Assembly (NCBI RefSeq): GCF_001428525.1
Contig: NZ_LMHW01000016.1
Coordinates: forward strand, 186,001-250,000
DNA: 64,000 nucleotides
Source of the DNA: Flavobacterium sp. Root186
Lineage (GTDB): Bacteria > Bacteroidota > Bacteroidia > Flavobacteriales > Flavobacteriaceae
Direction of reading: 5' to 3'
The notes under the pieces were generated by a model. That model made no database searches. It had not been told where the DNA came from and saw only the letters and a list, made by a program, of their open reading frames with translations. Numbering within the stretch: position 1 is the stretch's first letter; each line of letters starts with the position of its first letter. This document shows, piece after piece, positions 54,500-63,044 of the stretch. The position numbers and the translations under genes are program-made.

Positions 54500-56254
54500 A
54501 TGAAAAGATATTTAATTCTATTACTGCTCACTTTTCAAGGGCTGATGGCTCAAGTTCAATTTGAAGCCAGAGTAAGCAAAAACACGCTTGGACTTAACGA
54601 AAGACTTCGCATTGATTTCATTATGAATGTCGATGGCGATAATTTTGACCAGCCTGCATTTGAAGGATTTAAACTTGTAGCCGGACCAAGCCAGCAGATA
54701 AGCCAGTCTTGGGTAAACGGCCGAAGCTCTTTTCAAAAAATATATTCTTATATTTTACAGCCTGAAAAAAAAGGAACTGTTATTATTAAACAGGCTGCGA
54801 TAGAATATAATGGCCAGGTTTATAAAACGTCTCCAATAAAGGTTACTGTTACTAATGCTGTTGCACAGGAAAGAGACCCTAATGACCCTAGACAACAAGG
54901 CGGTGGCTCTGGAAACGAATTATTACAATTAGTTGCAGAGGTTTCTAAAACAACTCCTTATGTAAATGAACCAATAACCGTTGTTTACAAGCTGTATTTT
55001 AACGAAATTGGTGTTACCGGATTTAGAGAACTTGCTAAACCAAAATACAATGATTTCTGGAATCAGAACATTGATGTCAAACAATTGGTAATGGAAGAAG
55101 GAAGTTATCAAGGTCAAAGATGTCATTATGTTGTTTTGAAGAAAGCAATTTTATATCCGCAAAAATCAGGAAGATTAACTATTCAACCATTTTCTCTAGA
55201 TATTGGAGTGCAATTGCCAACAAATCGCCGCGATATGTTTGGTCAGATGATTATTGCTGAAGATAATAAAGTAGTAACAACGGGAGCCAGAACTATAAGC
55301 GTAAGACCGCTTCCTGAATCAGGCAAGCCGGAAGGCTTTACCGGAGCAGTTGGTAACTTTAGTTTTAGAGTTACACCATCGAGAACAACGCTAAAAAGCG
55401 GTGAAGGTCTGGACTTACTTGTAAGTGCTTCAGGTACAGGAAACATGAAATTGTTTACGCTGCCAAAACCTGTCGTACCAAATGCATTAGAAATGTATGA
55501 TCCGGTTCACGATGAAAAAGTAACCACTTCATTGTCTGGAATGTCTGGAAAAATAACAGACAAATACACTATAATTCCGCAATACAAAGGAAAATATGCG
55601 ATCAAACCAATGACGTTTTCTTATTTTGATTTGAGTACAGGTTCCTATAAAACAATAACTTCACCTGAAATTATGGTTGATGTTTTAGATGGTCCGACTT
55701 TAGCAGAAGCGAATCCTTCGACAGCGGCTAAAAACGTAATTACGAAAACAGAACAATTCAAATATATTAAGTCAAAAACTATTTTAGCAGCGGTTGCTAA
55801 AGATGATTTTTACGGTTCAGATTTGTATTATGCTTTATTGTTTTTCCCTTTTGCCATTATTCCAATTATAATTTTGGCGAAGAAGAAAAAAGAAGCAATT
55901 GACAGCGATGTAACCGGAAACAGAATTAGAATGAACAATAAACTTGCGAAGAAATATCTATCGCAGGCTAAAAAGCAGCTTAATAACAAAGAGGCTTTTT
56001 ATATTGCTCTGGAAAAAGCAATGCATAATTTCTTAAAAGCAAAACTGCATATTGAAACATCAGAAATGAGTAAGGACAATATTCAGGAACTGCTTTTATC
56101 AAGAAATTCAAATCCAGAAACGGTTCAGAATTTTATTAATCTGACAGAAAACTGCGAATTTGCACGTTATGCTCCGGCATCAAGCGCTTCGATTCAGCAG
56201 GATTATGATAAAGCTGTTTTGATTATTTCAGAATTAGAAAAACAGATCGTTTGA
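54500..56254 (+). CDS. batD: BatD: large exported membrane protein
   Basis: 584 residues. Signal peptide (MKRYLILLLLTFQGLMAQ), then three Ig-like strand-rich domains to about 430 with the typical BatD segments (FEARVSKNTLGLNERLRIDF, SQSWVNGRSSFQKIYSYIL, TPYVNEPITVVYKLYF). One membrane helix follows (YYALLFFPFAIIPIIILA, about 440-460), with a helical cytosolic end (AKKQLNNKEAFYIALEKAMHNF). This is the standard BatD layout. With the 543-residue gene the cluster thus has two BatD-type proteins. Confidence 0.92.
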   Translation: MKRYLILLLLTFQGLMAQVQFEARVSKNTLGLNERLRIDFIMNVDGDNFDQPAFEGFKLVAGPSQQISQSWVNGRSSFQKIYSYILQPEKKGTVIIKQAAIEYNGQVYKTSPIKVTVTNAVAQERDPNDPRQQGGGSGNELLQLVAEVSKTTPYVNEPITVVYKLYFNEIGVTGFRELAKPKYNDFWNQNIDVKQLVMEEGSYQGQRCHYVVLKKAILYPQKSGRLTIQPFSLDIGVQLPTNRRDMFGQMIIAEDNKVVTTGARTISVRPLPESGKPEGFTGAVGNFSFRVTPSRTTLKSGEGLDLLVSASGTGNMKLFTLPKPVVPNALEMYDPVHDEKVTTSLSGMSGKITDKYTIIPQYKGKYAIKPMTFSYFDLSTGSYKTITSPEIMVDVLDGPTLAEANPSTAAKNVITKTEQFKYIKSKTILAAVAKDDFYGSDLYYALLFFPFAIIPIIILAKKKKEAIDSDVTGNRIRMNNKLAKKYLSQAKKQLNNKEAFYIALEKAMHNFLKAKLHIETSEMSKDNIQELLLSRNSNPETVQNFINLTENCEFARYAPASSASIQQDYDKAVLIISELEKQIV

Positions 56255-56270
56255 TTTTTAACTTAAAATC

Positions 56271-56302
56271 AAACCTGACAGGTTTAAAAACCTGTCGGGT
56301 TT
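56271..56302. repeat. AAACCTGACAGGTTT palindrome between batD and batE
   Basis: AAACCTGACAGGTTT (56271-56285) and AAACCTGTCGGGTTT (56288-56302) pair over their length with one wobble. From memory, related palindromes are common between genes in Flavobacteria. It fills most of the 60-bp gap. Confidence 0.75.
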
Positions 56303-56314
56303 AAAAAATTAATA

Positions 56315-57061
56315 ATGAAAAATATATTATATCTCTTTTTACTAATCTCACAGGTTTTCTTTGCTCAAAGCAGCTTCGAAAAAGGAAATGCTTTGTACCA
56401 AAAGGGAGAATATCAGGAAGCTGTTCAGGTTTATGAGGATATTATTAAAGAAAATAAACAACAATCTGCAGAGTTGTATTTTAACTTGGCAAACAGTTAT
56501 TATAAACTGAATAAAGTTGCTCCTTCTATTTATAATTATGAAAAAGCTTTGGTATTAAAACCAAACGATCCTGAAACTTTAAACAACTTAAAATTTGCCA
56601 AAAAACTAACAATTGATGAGATCAAAGAAGTGCCAAAAGTGGGTTTTGCAAAACTGATCCAGAACTTTACGGGCATTTTTGATTATAATCAATGGGCTAA
56701 GATTTCTGTTGCCATTGCTTTTGTGTTTTTGTTGAGTTTTATAGGTTACTATTTTTCACAGCTTACGGTTACAAAAAGAATTTATTTCATCGGAATGTTT
56801 ATTCTATTGGTTGCTTTGGTTTTAAGTGTTTTTGCCGGAATGTCTGAAAAAGATCATTTTGACAACGATCGTCCTGCGATTGTTTTTGCTGAATTAAGCG
56901 AAGTTCGAAGCGAACCGCAAAAAGCGGGTTCAGCTATTATCCTGCTTCATGAAGGTGCAAAAGTTTATGTTATGGAAACGGTTGGAAAATGGAAAAAAAT
57001 TGAATTAACAGACGGGACTGAAGGCTGGATCGATGCTTCGACAATTAAGGAAGTAAAATAA
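56315..57061 (+). CDS. batE: BatE: TPR protein with SH3-like C-terminal domain
   Basis: 248 residues. Signal peptide (MKNILYLFLLISQVFFAQ), two or three TPR units (KGNALYQKGEYQEAVQVYED, LYFNLANSYYKLNKVAPSIYNYE in parts), two membrane helices (about 128-150 and 158-178), and a bacterial SH3 domain (SEVRSEPQKAGSAIILLHEGAKVYV ... TEGWIDASTIKEV, in parts). This is the known BatE plan. It is the last gene of the cluster and ends at a convergent hairpin. Confidence 0.92.
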   Translation: MKNILYLFLLISQVFFAQSSFEKGNALYQKGEYQEAVQVYEDIIKENKQQSAELYFNLANSYYKLNKVAPSIYNYEKALVLKPNDPETLNNLKFAKKLTIDEIKEVPKVGFAKLIQNFTGIFDYNQWAKISVAIAFVFLLSFIGYYFSQLTVTKRIYFIGMFILLVALVLSVFAGMSEKDHFDNDRPAIVFAELSEVRSEPQKAGSAIILLHEGAKVYVMETVGKWKKIELTDGTEGWIDASTIKEVK

Positions 57062-57084
57062 AAATTTCAAATATTTAAAATATA

Positions 57085-57125
57085 AAAATCCCAAATTCCA
57101 ATGTTATGTTGGAATTTGGGATTTT
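57085..57125. repeat. TTCCAA-type inverted repeat (copy 3) at the batE/vWA junction
   Basis: 17-bp perfect arms AAAATCCCAAATTCCAA (57085-57101) and TTGGAATTTGGGATTTT (57109-57125) with a 7-nt loop. Compared with copies 1 and 2 the outer TTCC has become TCCC, and the partner arm carries the matching change. Between convergent genes, it may also terminate both. Confidence 0.85.
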
Positions 57126-57143
57126 ACTTTTTTGGAATTTGAT

Positions 57144-58688
57144 TTAGTTTACCGCATCAACTAATCTAACAAATTCTGCTCTGTAACCTTCATCATCATT
57201 TGCTAAACCAGATTTTGCTAATTTTCTAATGTCTGAAGTAGACGAATTACTAATGAATTTAGAGTCTCTCAATTTTAAACCAAACCAGGCAACAGCGGTT
57301 GTAAATTTAAAATCAGAAGAACTGCTGTCTAAAGAAACTTTCTTGTTTGGAATAGTATTTACGATTTCGATACTTTTATCACCATCAGGCTTTTTGTAAC
57401 GGAATTTAATTGTAGCCAATTCATCGCTGTAATTAGTTTCATCAGTTTTTACTTTTGTGTATTTTAAATCAGATGGAACATAATCACTTTCAACACCAGT
57501 TGGAATAATTTCATAAAGAGCCGTAACGGTATGGCCACTGCCTAATTCTCCTGCATCGACTGCGTCATTTTTAAAATCTTCATCTTTTAATCTTCGGTTT
57601 TCGTAGCCTATTAATCGATACGCCTGAACATGTTTTGGGTTAAACTCAATCTGAATTTTCACATCTTTTGCAATCGCAAACATCGAACCTTTAAATTCTT
57701 TTCCTAAAAAACGATTTGCTTCCTGAATATTATCGATATACGAATAATTTCCGTTTCCTTTATCGGCAAGAATTTCCATTTTACTGTCTTTATAATTCCC
57801 CATTCCGAAACCTAAAACCGTTAGAAACACACCCGATTTTCTTTTCTCTTCAATCAGTTTTTCCATATCAGCATCAGTTGATGCACCAACATTAAAATCG
57901 CCGTCGGTTGCAATTACAACTCTGTTGTTTCCTTCTTTGATAAAGTTTTCCTGTGCTAATTTGTAGGCTAATTCAATTCCTTCGCCGCCGGCTGTACTTC
58001 CGCCCGCGCTTAGTTCATCAAAAGCATCCATAATTTCATCTTTATTATCTCCAGAAGTAGGCGATAAAACAACTCCGGCAGAACCTGCGTAAACCACAAT
58101 CGAAACTTTATCTTGCGGACGAAGCTCTTTTACCAAAATCTTCATCGATTCTTTTAATAACGGCAGTTTATTAGGTTCATCCATAGAGCCCGAAACGTCA
58201 ATTAAAAAAACAAGGTTTGAAGCAGGTAGATTTGTCATTGGAACATTTTTTCCCTGCAAACCTATTTTCAACAGCAGCGAATTTTTATTCCACGGACTTT
58301 CGCTTACTTCGGTATTAATAGAAAAAGGATTTGGGCCTTCTGGCTGCGGATATTTGTATTTAAAAAAGTTCATCATTTCTTCGATACGAACGGCATCTTT
58401 AGGAACTGGCTGGCCTTCGTTTATGAAACGGCGAATATTGGTATAAGATGCATTGTCGACATCTATAGAAAAAGTAGAAAGAGGGGATTTTTTTGGAGAC
58501 TCAAAAGGATTTTCTTCAAGTCCGGCATAACTTTCAGTATTAGGATCTGAAATATTTTCTTCGGGAATTTCATCAGTCGTTGCAACAACGGTCATATCCA
58601 TTGTTTCTACTGCTGAGGCATCTTGTTTTTTACAACCTGTCAAAACAAGGAAAAGGAATGCTAACAGATAAAATGGTTTATTTTTCAT
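57144..58688 (-). CDS. vWA-domain lipoprotein of the YfbK type
   Basis: 514 residues. Lipobox in MKNKPFYLLAFLFLVLTGCKK. An N-terminal YfbK-type domain (STFSIDVDNASYTNIRRFIN), a vWA domain with an intact metal site (LIDVSGSMDEPNK, ATDGDFNVGAS), and the DUF3520-like C-terminal region (YRLIGYENRRLKDEDFKND). Probably attached to a periplasmic membrane face. It is convergent with the bat cluster, which has two further vWA proteins, but this adjacency is not proof of joint function. Confidence 0.9.
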   Translation of the reverse strand: MKNKPFYLLAFLFLVLTGCKKQDASAVETMDMTVVATTDEIPEENISDPNTESYAGLEENPFESPKKSPLSTFSIDVDNASYTNIRRFINEGQPVPKDAVRIEEMMNFFKYKYPQPEGPNPFSINTEVSESPWNKNSLLLKIGLQGKNVPMTNLPASNLVFLIDVSGSMDEPNKLPLLKESMKILVKELRPQDKVSIVVYAGSAGVVLSPTSGDNKDEIMDAFDELSAGGSTAGGEGIELAYKLAQENFIKEGNNRVVIATDGDFNVGASTDADMEKLIEEKRKSGVFLTVLGFGMGNYKDSKMEILADKGNGNYSYIDNIQEANRFLGKEFKGSMFAIAKDVKIQIEFNPKHVQAYRLIGYENRRLKDEDFKNDAVDAGELGSGHTVTALYEIIPTGVESDYVPSDLKYTKVKTDETNYSDELATIKFRYKKPDGDKSIEIVNTIPNKKVSLDSSSSDFKFTTAVAWFGLKLRDSKFISNSSTSDIRKLAKSGLANDDEGYRAEFVRLVDAVN

Positions 58689-58826
58689 TTAAATAAATTT
58701 TTAGGAATTAATAATTGATTTCTTTTCTCAAATAATAACTAGCATTCCGGATGTACTAAGAAAATTATCTGCAATTTTCGGCAATCCAAATTTGATGCCA
58801 AGATTCCTAAAAGTTTATTGTGAAGA

Positions 58827-58847
58827 ATATCACCATATAAGTGATAT
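58827..58847. promoter_or_regulatory. ATATCAC-N7-GTGATAT palindrome
   Basis: Seven-base perfect arms around 7 nt, about 140 bp upstream of the vWA lipoprotein gene within a 299-bp gap. Symmetry suggests a dimeric regulator site; this is inference only. The gap also holds a GTAGACGC...GCATCTCTAC palindrome and no gene. Confidence 0.3.
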
Positions 58848-58927
58848 AAGAAAATTTAAGTTTGTTTATAATTGAATTACTATTTTGTTATAACATAAAT
58901 ATCCATCCCAGCATATCGACAAACGTT

Positions 58928-58956
58928 GCGTAGACGCACTGCTGCGCATCTCTACG
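58928..58956. repeat. CGTAGACGC / GCATCTCTACG palindrome
   Basis: Imperfect hairpin CGTAGACGCACTGCTGCGCA followed by TCTCTACG, echoing AGACGAATGCAGTACGTCTC at 44330-44349. It stands just past the end of the 5-formyl-THF cyclo-ligase gene and may also terminate it. Confidence 0.55.
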
Positions 58957-58987
58957 ATTTTGATTGTGAAAATATATATTGAAAAAT

Positions 58988-59560
58988 TTATTGGAAATTA
59001 TAAACCTTCTCAGGCGTAACGCAATAATCTAATTTTATATCAGATTCAAAAACGTCATCGATTTGATTTACGGATTCAAAAAATGAAAGACCAATTTTTA
59101 TAGTTTCCGGTTTACAATCAGCAAGAAATTTATCGTAAAAACCTTTTCCGTAACCAATTCTGTTTCCAAAAACATCAAAAGCCAGAAGCGGTACAAAAAT
59201 AACCTCAATATTTTGAGTCGGAACGGGAAGTCCGTTTACGGGTTCAGGAATATTATATTCGTTTTTTTTTATTTTGGTATTATCTGTCAATAAAAAATGA
59301 GCCATTTCTCTGGTTTCAAAATCACTTTTAGAAATCACAATTTCTTTATCTTTTCCAGAAAGTAAATGCAGAATAAATTCTGTATCGACTTCTTTTAGTT
59401 CAACAATTGGCAGAAAAACATGATAATACGTTTTGTCCCAAATTGGCAATTGAATTAAATTATTGGCTATAGCCAGACTTTTTTCTTCGATATCACTTTC
59501 TGAAAGTGCTGCCCGAAGATTTTTATATTGAAGCCGTAATTCTTTTTTACTCGTCGTCAT
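58988..59560 (-). CDS. fau: 5-formyltetrahydrofolate cyclo-ligase
   Basis: 190 residues. Converts 5-formyl-THF with ATP to 5,10-methenyl-THF. The C-terminal signature GNRIGYGKGFYDKFL is complete, and the N-terminal KKELRLQYKNLRAAL supplies the substrate-binding Arg/Lys. VPLLAFDVFGNRIG precedes it. The start ATG overlaps the end of the preceding gene by 14 bp, so the two are co-transcribed and probably translationally coupled. Confidence 0.92.
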   Translation of the reverse strand: MTTSKKELRLQYKNLRAALSESDIEEKSLAIANNLIQLPIWDKTYYHVFLPIVELKEVDTEFILHLLSGKDKEIVISKSDFETREMAHFLLTDNTKIKKNEYNIPEPVNGLPVPTQNIEVIFVPLLAFDVFGNRIGYGKGFYDKFLADCKPETIKIGLSFFESVNQIDDVFESDIKLDYCVTPEKVYNFQ

Positions 59561-60527
59561 TTACAGGAGAATTTTTAGATATGTGATAAATCGCATCGCC
59601 TTCGTAAACAATTGGCGAATGGTTGGCATTAATTACATATCCGTCGTGTGGTGCTTTAACCTTTTGCTCAAATTTTCCAAACGGATCAGTAATAATGGCT
59701 AAAATAGTTCCTTTGGTCACAAATTTTCCAACCATATTGTAATCATGGAGTAACCCGGAACATTTTGCACGAAGCCAGACTGAATATTTTATATAAATAG
59801 AAGATTCTAAAGCCGGTTCAACAACGTGTTTTGGATCAAGCATATTAAGATAATCCAGTAACCGCTTCACTCCTTTTACTCCTTCATTGGCAACAGCATC
59901 ATTTATATCAAGCGATTTACCTCCTTCAAAAAGCAGCATTTTAATATTGGCTTTTTCGCAGGTATTTCTAAAAGAACCGCCAATATTTTTTGAATACAAA
60001 GTAAAGGGCGCACTAAAAATATCAGCCAGTAATTTCAATTCCATGTTGTTTTCGGTAATTCGAATCTGCGGAGCATTAAAACGGCTGGCGCCTCCAGCAT
60101 GAAAATCGACAGCATAATCAATAATTGGCAAAATCTGCTCTACGATATGATAGGCAAATCGGCTTGCTAAAGAACCTTTTTTACTTCCCGGAAAAACCCG
60201 ATTTAAATCACGGCCGTCAGGAAACTCACGAGATTTATTCACAAAACCGTACATATTGATAATCGGAATACAAATTATAGTTCCTCTTTCCGGACGGTTT
60301 ATTTTTTTGCTGATGATTTGGCGAACAACTTCTACTCCGTTAATTTCGTCACCGTGAATTCCTGCCGAAAATAAAACAACCGGGCCTTCATGCTTGGAAC
60401 GACGGACAATTACAGGAATATTAAGTTTTGTTGTAGTATGTAATCGCGCTATTTCGACGTTTATGGTTTTATGTTCTCCCGGCAAAATCGACTCGCCAAA
60501 AATAACAAGGGGCTTACTATTTTTCAT
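59547..60527 (-). CDS. Succinylglutamate desuccinylase/aspartoacylase-family protein
   Basis: 326 residues, M14-type zinc amidohydrolase fold. Zinc ligands are His and Glu in AGIHGDEINGVEVV and the His in DYAVDFHAGG. The Arg-rich substrate loop is near DGRDLNRVFPGS. The last 80 residues form a separate strand-rich, biotinyl-lipoyl-like domain (GKFVTKGTILAIITDPFGK ... KAPHDGYVINANHSPIV, in parts). The substrate is unknown; deacylation of an N-acyl amino acid is the family reaction. Linked to the folate gene by overlap, with no evident metabolic tie. Confidence 0.85.
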   Translation of the reverse strand: MKNSKPLVIFGESILPGEHKTINVEIARLHTTTKLNIPVIVRRSKHEGPVVLFSAGIHGDEINGVEVVRQIISKKINRPERGTIICIPIINMYGFVNKSREFPDGRDLNRVFPGSKKGSLASRFAYHIVEQILPIIDYAVDFHAGGASRFNAPQIRITENNMELKLLADIFSAPFTLYSKNIGGSFRNTCEKANIKMLLFEGGKSLDINDAVANEGVKGVKRLLDYLNMLDPKHVVEPALESSIYIKYSVWLRAKCSGLLHDYNMVGKFVTKGTILAIITDPFGKFEQKVKAPHDGYVINANHSPIVYEGDAIYHISKNSPVNDDE

Positions 60528-60572
60528 GTAGAATTATAAAATCTAAATATAGAAATTATTCTTTTGATTTCG

Positions 60573-60580
60573 TAAATTTG
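60573..60580 (+). promoter_or_regulatory. -7 element upstream of uvrC
   Basis: TAAATTTG, full match to TAnnTTTG, 84 bp before the chosen ATG at 60664. No TTG at the usual distance. Confidence 0.35.
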
Positions 60581-60663
60581 AAACTAAATCACTGTTAAGC
60601 TTTTTTCAGGAATCGGAATGGTTTTTGAAATCACTTTTCAATTATCTTCAGAAACAAAACAGA

Positions 60664-62463
60664 ATGTCAAAACCGTCCTTAGATCTACAAATTCTCACCT
60701 TGCCGGATAATCCCGGTGTGTATCAATATTATGATAAAGACGGGAAAATTTTATATGTAGGCAAAGCCAAAAATTTAAAAAAAAGGGTTTCTTCCTATTT
60801 CAATAAAATTCACGATACGGCCAAAACAAATGTTTTAGTTCGGAAAATCGTGACTATAAAACACATTGTTGTTCCAACAGAAACCGATGCGCTTTTATTA
60901 GAAAACAATTTAATCAAAACATTACAGCCAAGATATAATGTTTTACTGCGCGATGATAAAAGTTATCCCTGGATTTGTATTAAAAAAGAACCTTTTTCGA
61001 GAATATTTTTAACCCGAAGAATGGTCAAAGACGGGTCTGAATATTTTGGTCCGTATACCAATTTCAAAATGGTTTATACAATTCTGGATTTAATAAAAGA
61101 ATTATATCCCTTAAGAACCTGCAATTACGATTTAAGCAAATCAAATATCGATTCGGGTAAATTTAAAGTTTGTCTGGAATATCATATTGGCAATTGCAAA
61201 GGCCCATGCGAGGGCATAGAATCCCTGGAAGATTACCAAAGGCAGGTTGATGCGATCCGTGAAATTCTGAAAGGAAATTTCAAAGAAAGCATGAAAGATT
61301 TTAAGCGATTAATGGTTCAATATGCACAAGATCTGCGTTTTGAAGAAGCGCAAAAAATCAAAGAAAAAATAGAAATTCTTGAGAACTACCAATCAAGATC
61401 AACAATTGTAAATCCGAAGATTACCAATATCGATGTGTTTTCTATAGTTTCAGATGAAAGTGCCGCTTATGTGAACTTTCTGCAAATATCTCACGGTTCG
61501 ATTATTCGTTCCCATACTTTGGAAATTAAGAAAAAGCTGGACGAAAGCGACGAAGAATTATTAGAACTGGCGATTATAGAACTTCGGGAACGTTTTCAAT
61601 TATTATCAAAAGAAATCATTGTTCCGTTTGAAATTGATTTGGGAGAAAAAATAAAAGTAACCGTTCCGCAGCTTGGAGATAAAAAACAGATTCTGGATTT
61701 ATCGATTCGAAATGCAAAATTCTACCGAATCGAACAATTAAAACAATTACAAATTGTAGATCCAGATCGTCACGTTAATAGAATTATGGCGCAGATGCAG
61801 AAAGATTTGCGTCTTCCGTCTGAACCTCGACATATAGAATGTTTTGATAACTCGAATATTCAGGGTACAAATCCCGTTGCAGCCTGCGTAGTTTTTAAAG
61901 ATGGGAAAGCAAGTAAAAAAGATTACCGTCATTTTAATGTAAAAACGGTTGAAGGTCCTGACGATTTTGCTTCGATGACCGAAATTGTGTACCGCCGTTA
62001 CAAAAGATTATTGGATGAAAATGAACCTTTACCGCAATTAATAATTATTGATGGTGGAAAAGGACAATTGTCGGCAGCTTTAAAAAGCATTGATGAATTA
62101 GGTTTACGGGGCAAAATTGCCATTATAGGAATTGCAAAACGTCTCGAAGAACTTTTTTATCCAGGCGATTCAATTCCGTTATATCTGGATAAAAAATCAG
62201 AAACTTTAAAAGTAATTCAGCAGTTACGAAATGAAGCGCATCGATTCGGAATTACTTTTCACCGTGACAAACGAAGCAAAGCTGCTCTTAATTCGTCAGT
62301 AGAAAGTATTCCGGGAATTGGCGAAAAAACAATGCTCACGTTAATACAACATTTCAAAAGTGTTAAAAGATTAAAATTAGCCTCTGAAAAAGAAATATCA
62401 GAGGTAGTTGGAGTATCAAAAGCCAAAAAAATTGTCGAATTTTATCATCCAAAAGAAAATTAA
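60664..62463 (+). CDS. uvrC: Excinuclease ABC subunit C
   Basis: 599 residues from the ATG at 60664 (MSKPSLDLQILTLPDNPGVYQY). A start 39 bp upstream would add non-conserved residues. It makes both incisions in nucleotide-excision repair. The N-terminal GIY-YIG nuclease has GVYQYYDKDGKILYVGKAKNL. A Cys set (TCNYDL, KVCLEYHIGNCKGPCEG) precedes the UVR domain EEAQKIKEKIEIL. The RNase-H-like second nuclease has ECFDNSNIQGTNPVAA and IIDGGKGQLSAAL, and two helix-hairpin-helix units close the protein (SIPGIGEKTMLTLIQHF, VVGVSKAKKIVEF). Confidence 0.96.
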   Translation: MSKPSLDLQILTLPDNPGVYQYYDKDGKILYVGKAKNLKKRVSSYFNKIHDTAKTNVLVRKIVTIKHIVVPTETDALLLENNLIKTLQPRYNVLLRDDKSYPWICIKKEPFSRIFLTRRMVKDGSEYFGPYTNFKMVYTILDLIKELYPLRTCNYDLSKSNIDSGKFKVCLEYHIGNCKGPCEGIESLEDYQRQVDAIREILKGNFKESMKDFKRLMVQYAQDLRFEEAQKIKEKIEILENYQSRSTIVNPKITNIDVFSIVSDESAAYVNFLQISHGSIIRSHTLEIKKKLDESDEELLELAIIELRERFQLLSKEIIVPFEIDLGEKIKVTVPQLGDKKQILDLSIRNAKFYRIEQLKQLQIVDPDRHVNRIMAQMQKDLRLPSEPRHIECFDNSNIQGTNPVAACVVFKDGKASKKDYRHFNVKTVEGPDDFASMTEIVYRRYKRLLDENEPLPQLIIIDGGKGQLSAALKSIDELGLRGKIAIIGIAKRLEELFYPGDSIPLYLDKKSETLKVIQQLRNEAHRFGITFHRDKRSKAALNSSVESIPGIGEKTMLTLIQHFKSVKRLKLASEKEISEVVGVSKAKKIVEFYHPKEN

Positions 62464-62469
62464 TTCATT

Positions 62470-62982
62470 TTGAAAAAAGGCTTTTTACATATTTGTTTAT
62501 TGCTTGTTTTTTCTATTTCATATAGCCAAAATGAAATTTCGGTTGTACAAAAAGATAAAAGTGAATTTAAAGTAAGTTTTGAAGACGATTTTCAAACATT
62601 GAAAATAAAAAATTCTAAAACCAAACAAGTTCAAATCATTAATAATCTTGAAGCTTCCATTACAGGAAAATCTTCTCATTTAGAAATCAACGATTATAAT
62701 TTTGACGGTTTTACAGATTTTGCTTCTTTTCATACTGATGACGGAATGGGAGTTTATACGATTTATGAGATTTTTATTTTTAATCCGAAGACAAAACAAT
62801 TTGACAATTTAAATTTTCCGTCCAATTTTAGCCCTAAATGCGATATGTTTTGCGATGTAAAAATTGATAAAATTACAAAGACACTTACATCAAGCTGCAG
62901 AGGCGGTGCAAGAAATCATACGGATGTTTGGAAATACGATAAAAACAAAAAATTAATACTTTCAAAAACACAATCATATTAA
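62470..62982 (+). CDS. Small secreted protein, XAC2610-like, TTG start
   Basis: 170 residues. The only usable start is TTG at 62470; the upstream in-frame triplets reach the uvrC stop region (TAA at 62461). A normal signal peptide follows (KKGFLHICLLLVFSISYSQ). The core LEINDYNFDGFTDFASF with an Asp-rich loop, then YEIFIFNPKTKQF, resembles the XAC2610-related family. Cys pair in KCDMFCDV and one Cys in SSCRGGARN. It begins 6 bp after uvrC and may be coupled to it. Function unknown. Confidence 0.72.
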   Translation: MKKGFLHICLLLVFSISYSQNEISVVQKDKSEFKVSFEDDFQTLKIKNSKTKQVQIINNLEASITGKSSHLEINDYNFDGFTDFASFHTDDGMGVYTIYEIFIFNPKTKQFDNLNFPSNFSPKCDMFCDVKIDKITKTLTSSCRGGARNHTDVWKYDKNKKLILSKTQSY

Positions 62983-63044
62983 GATAAATCTAATGTAAAG
63001 CCGAAAAAAATGCCGACTTTTACAAAACCAATTACTTATTTTTT

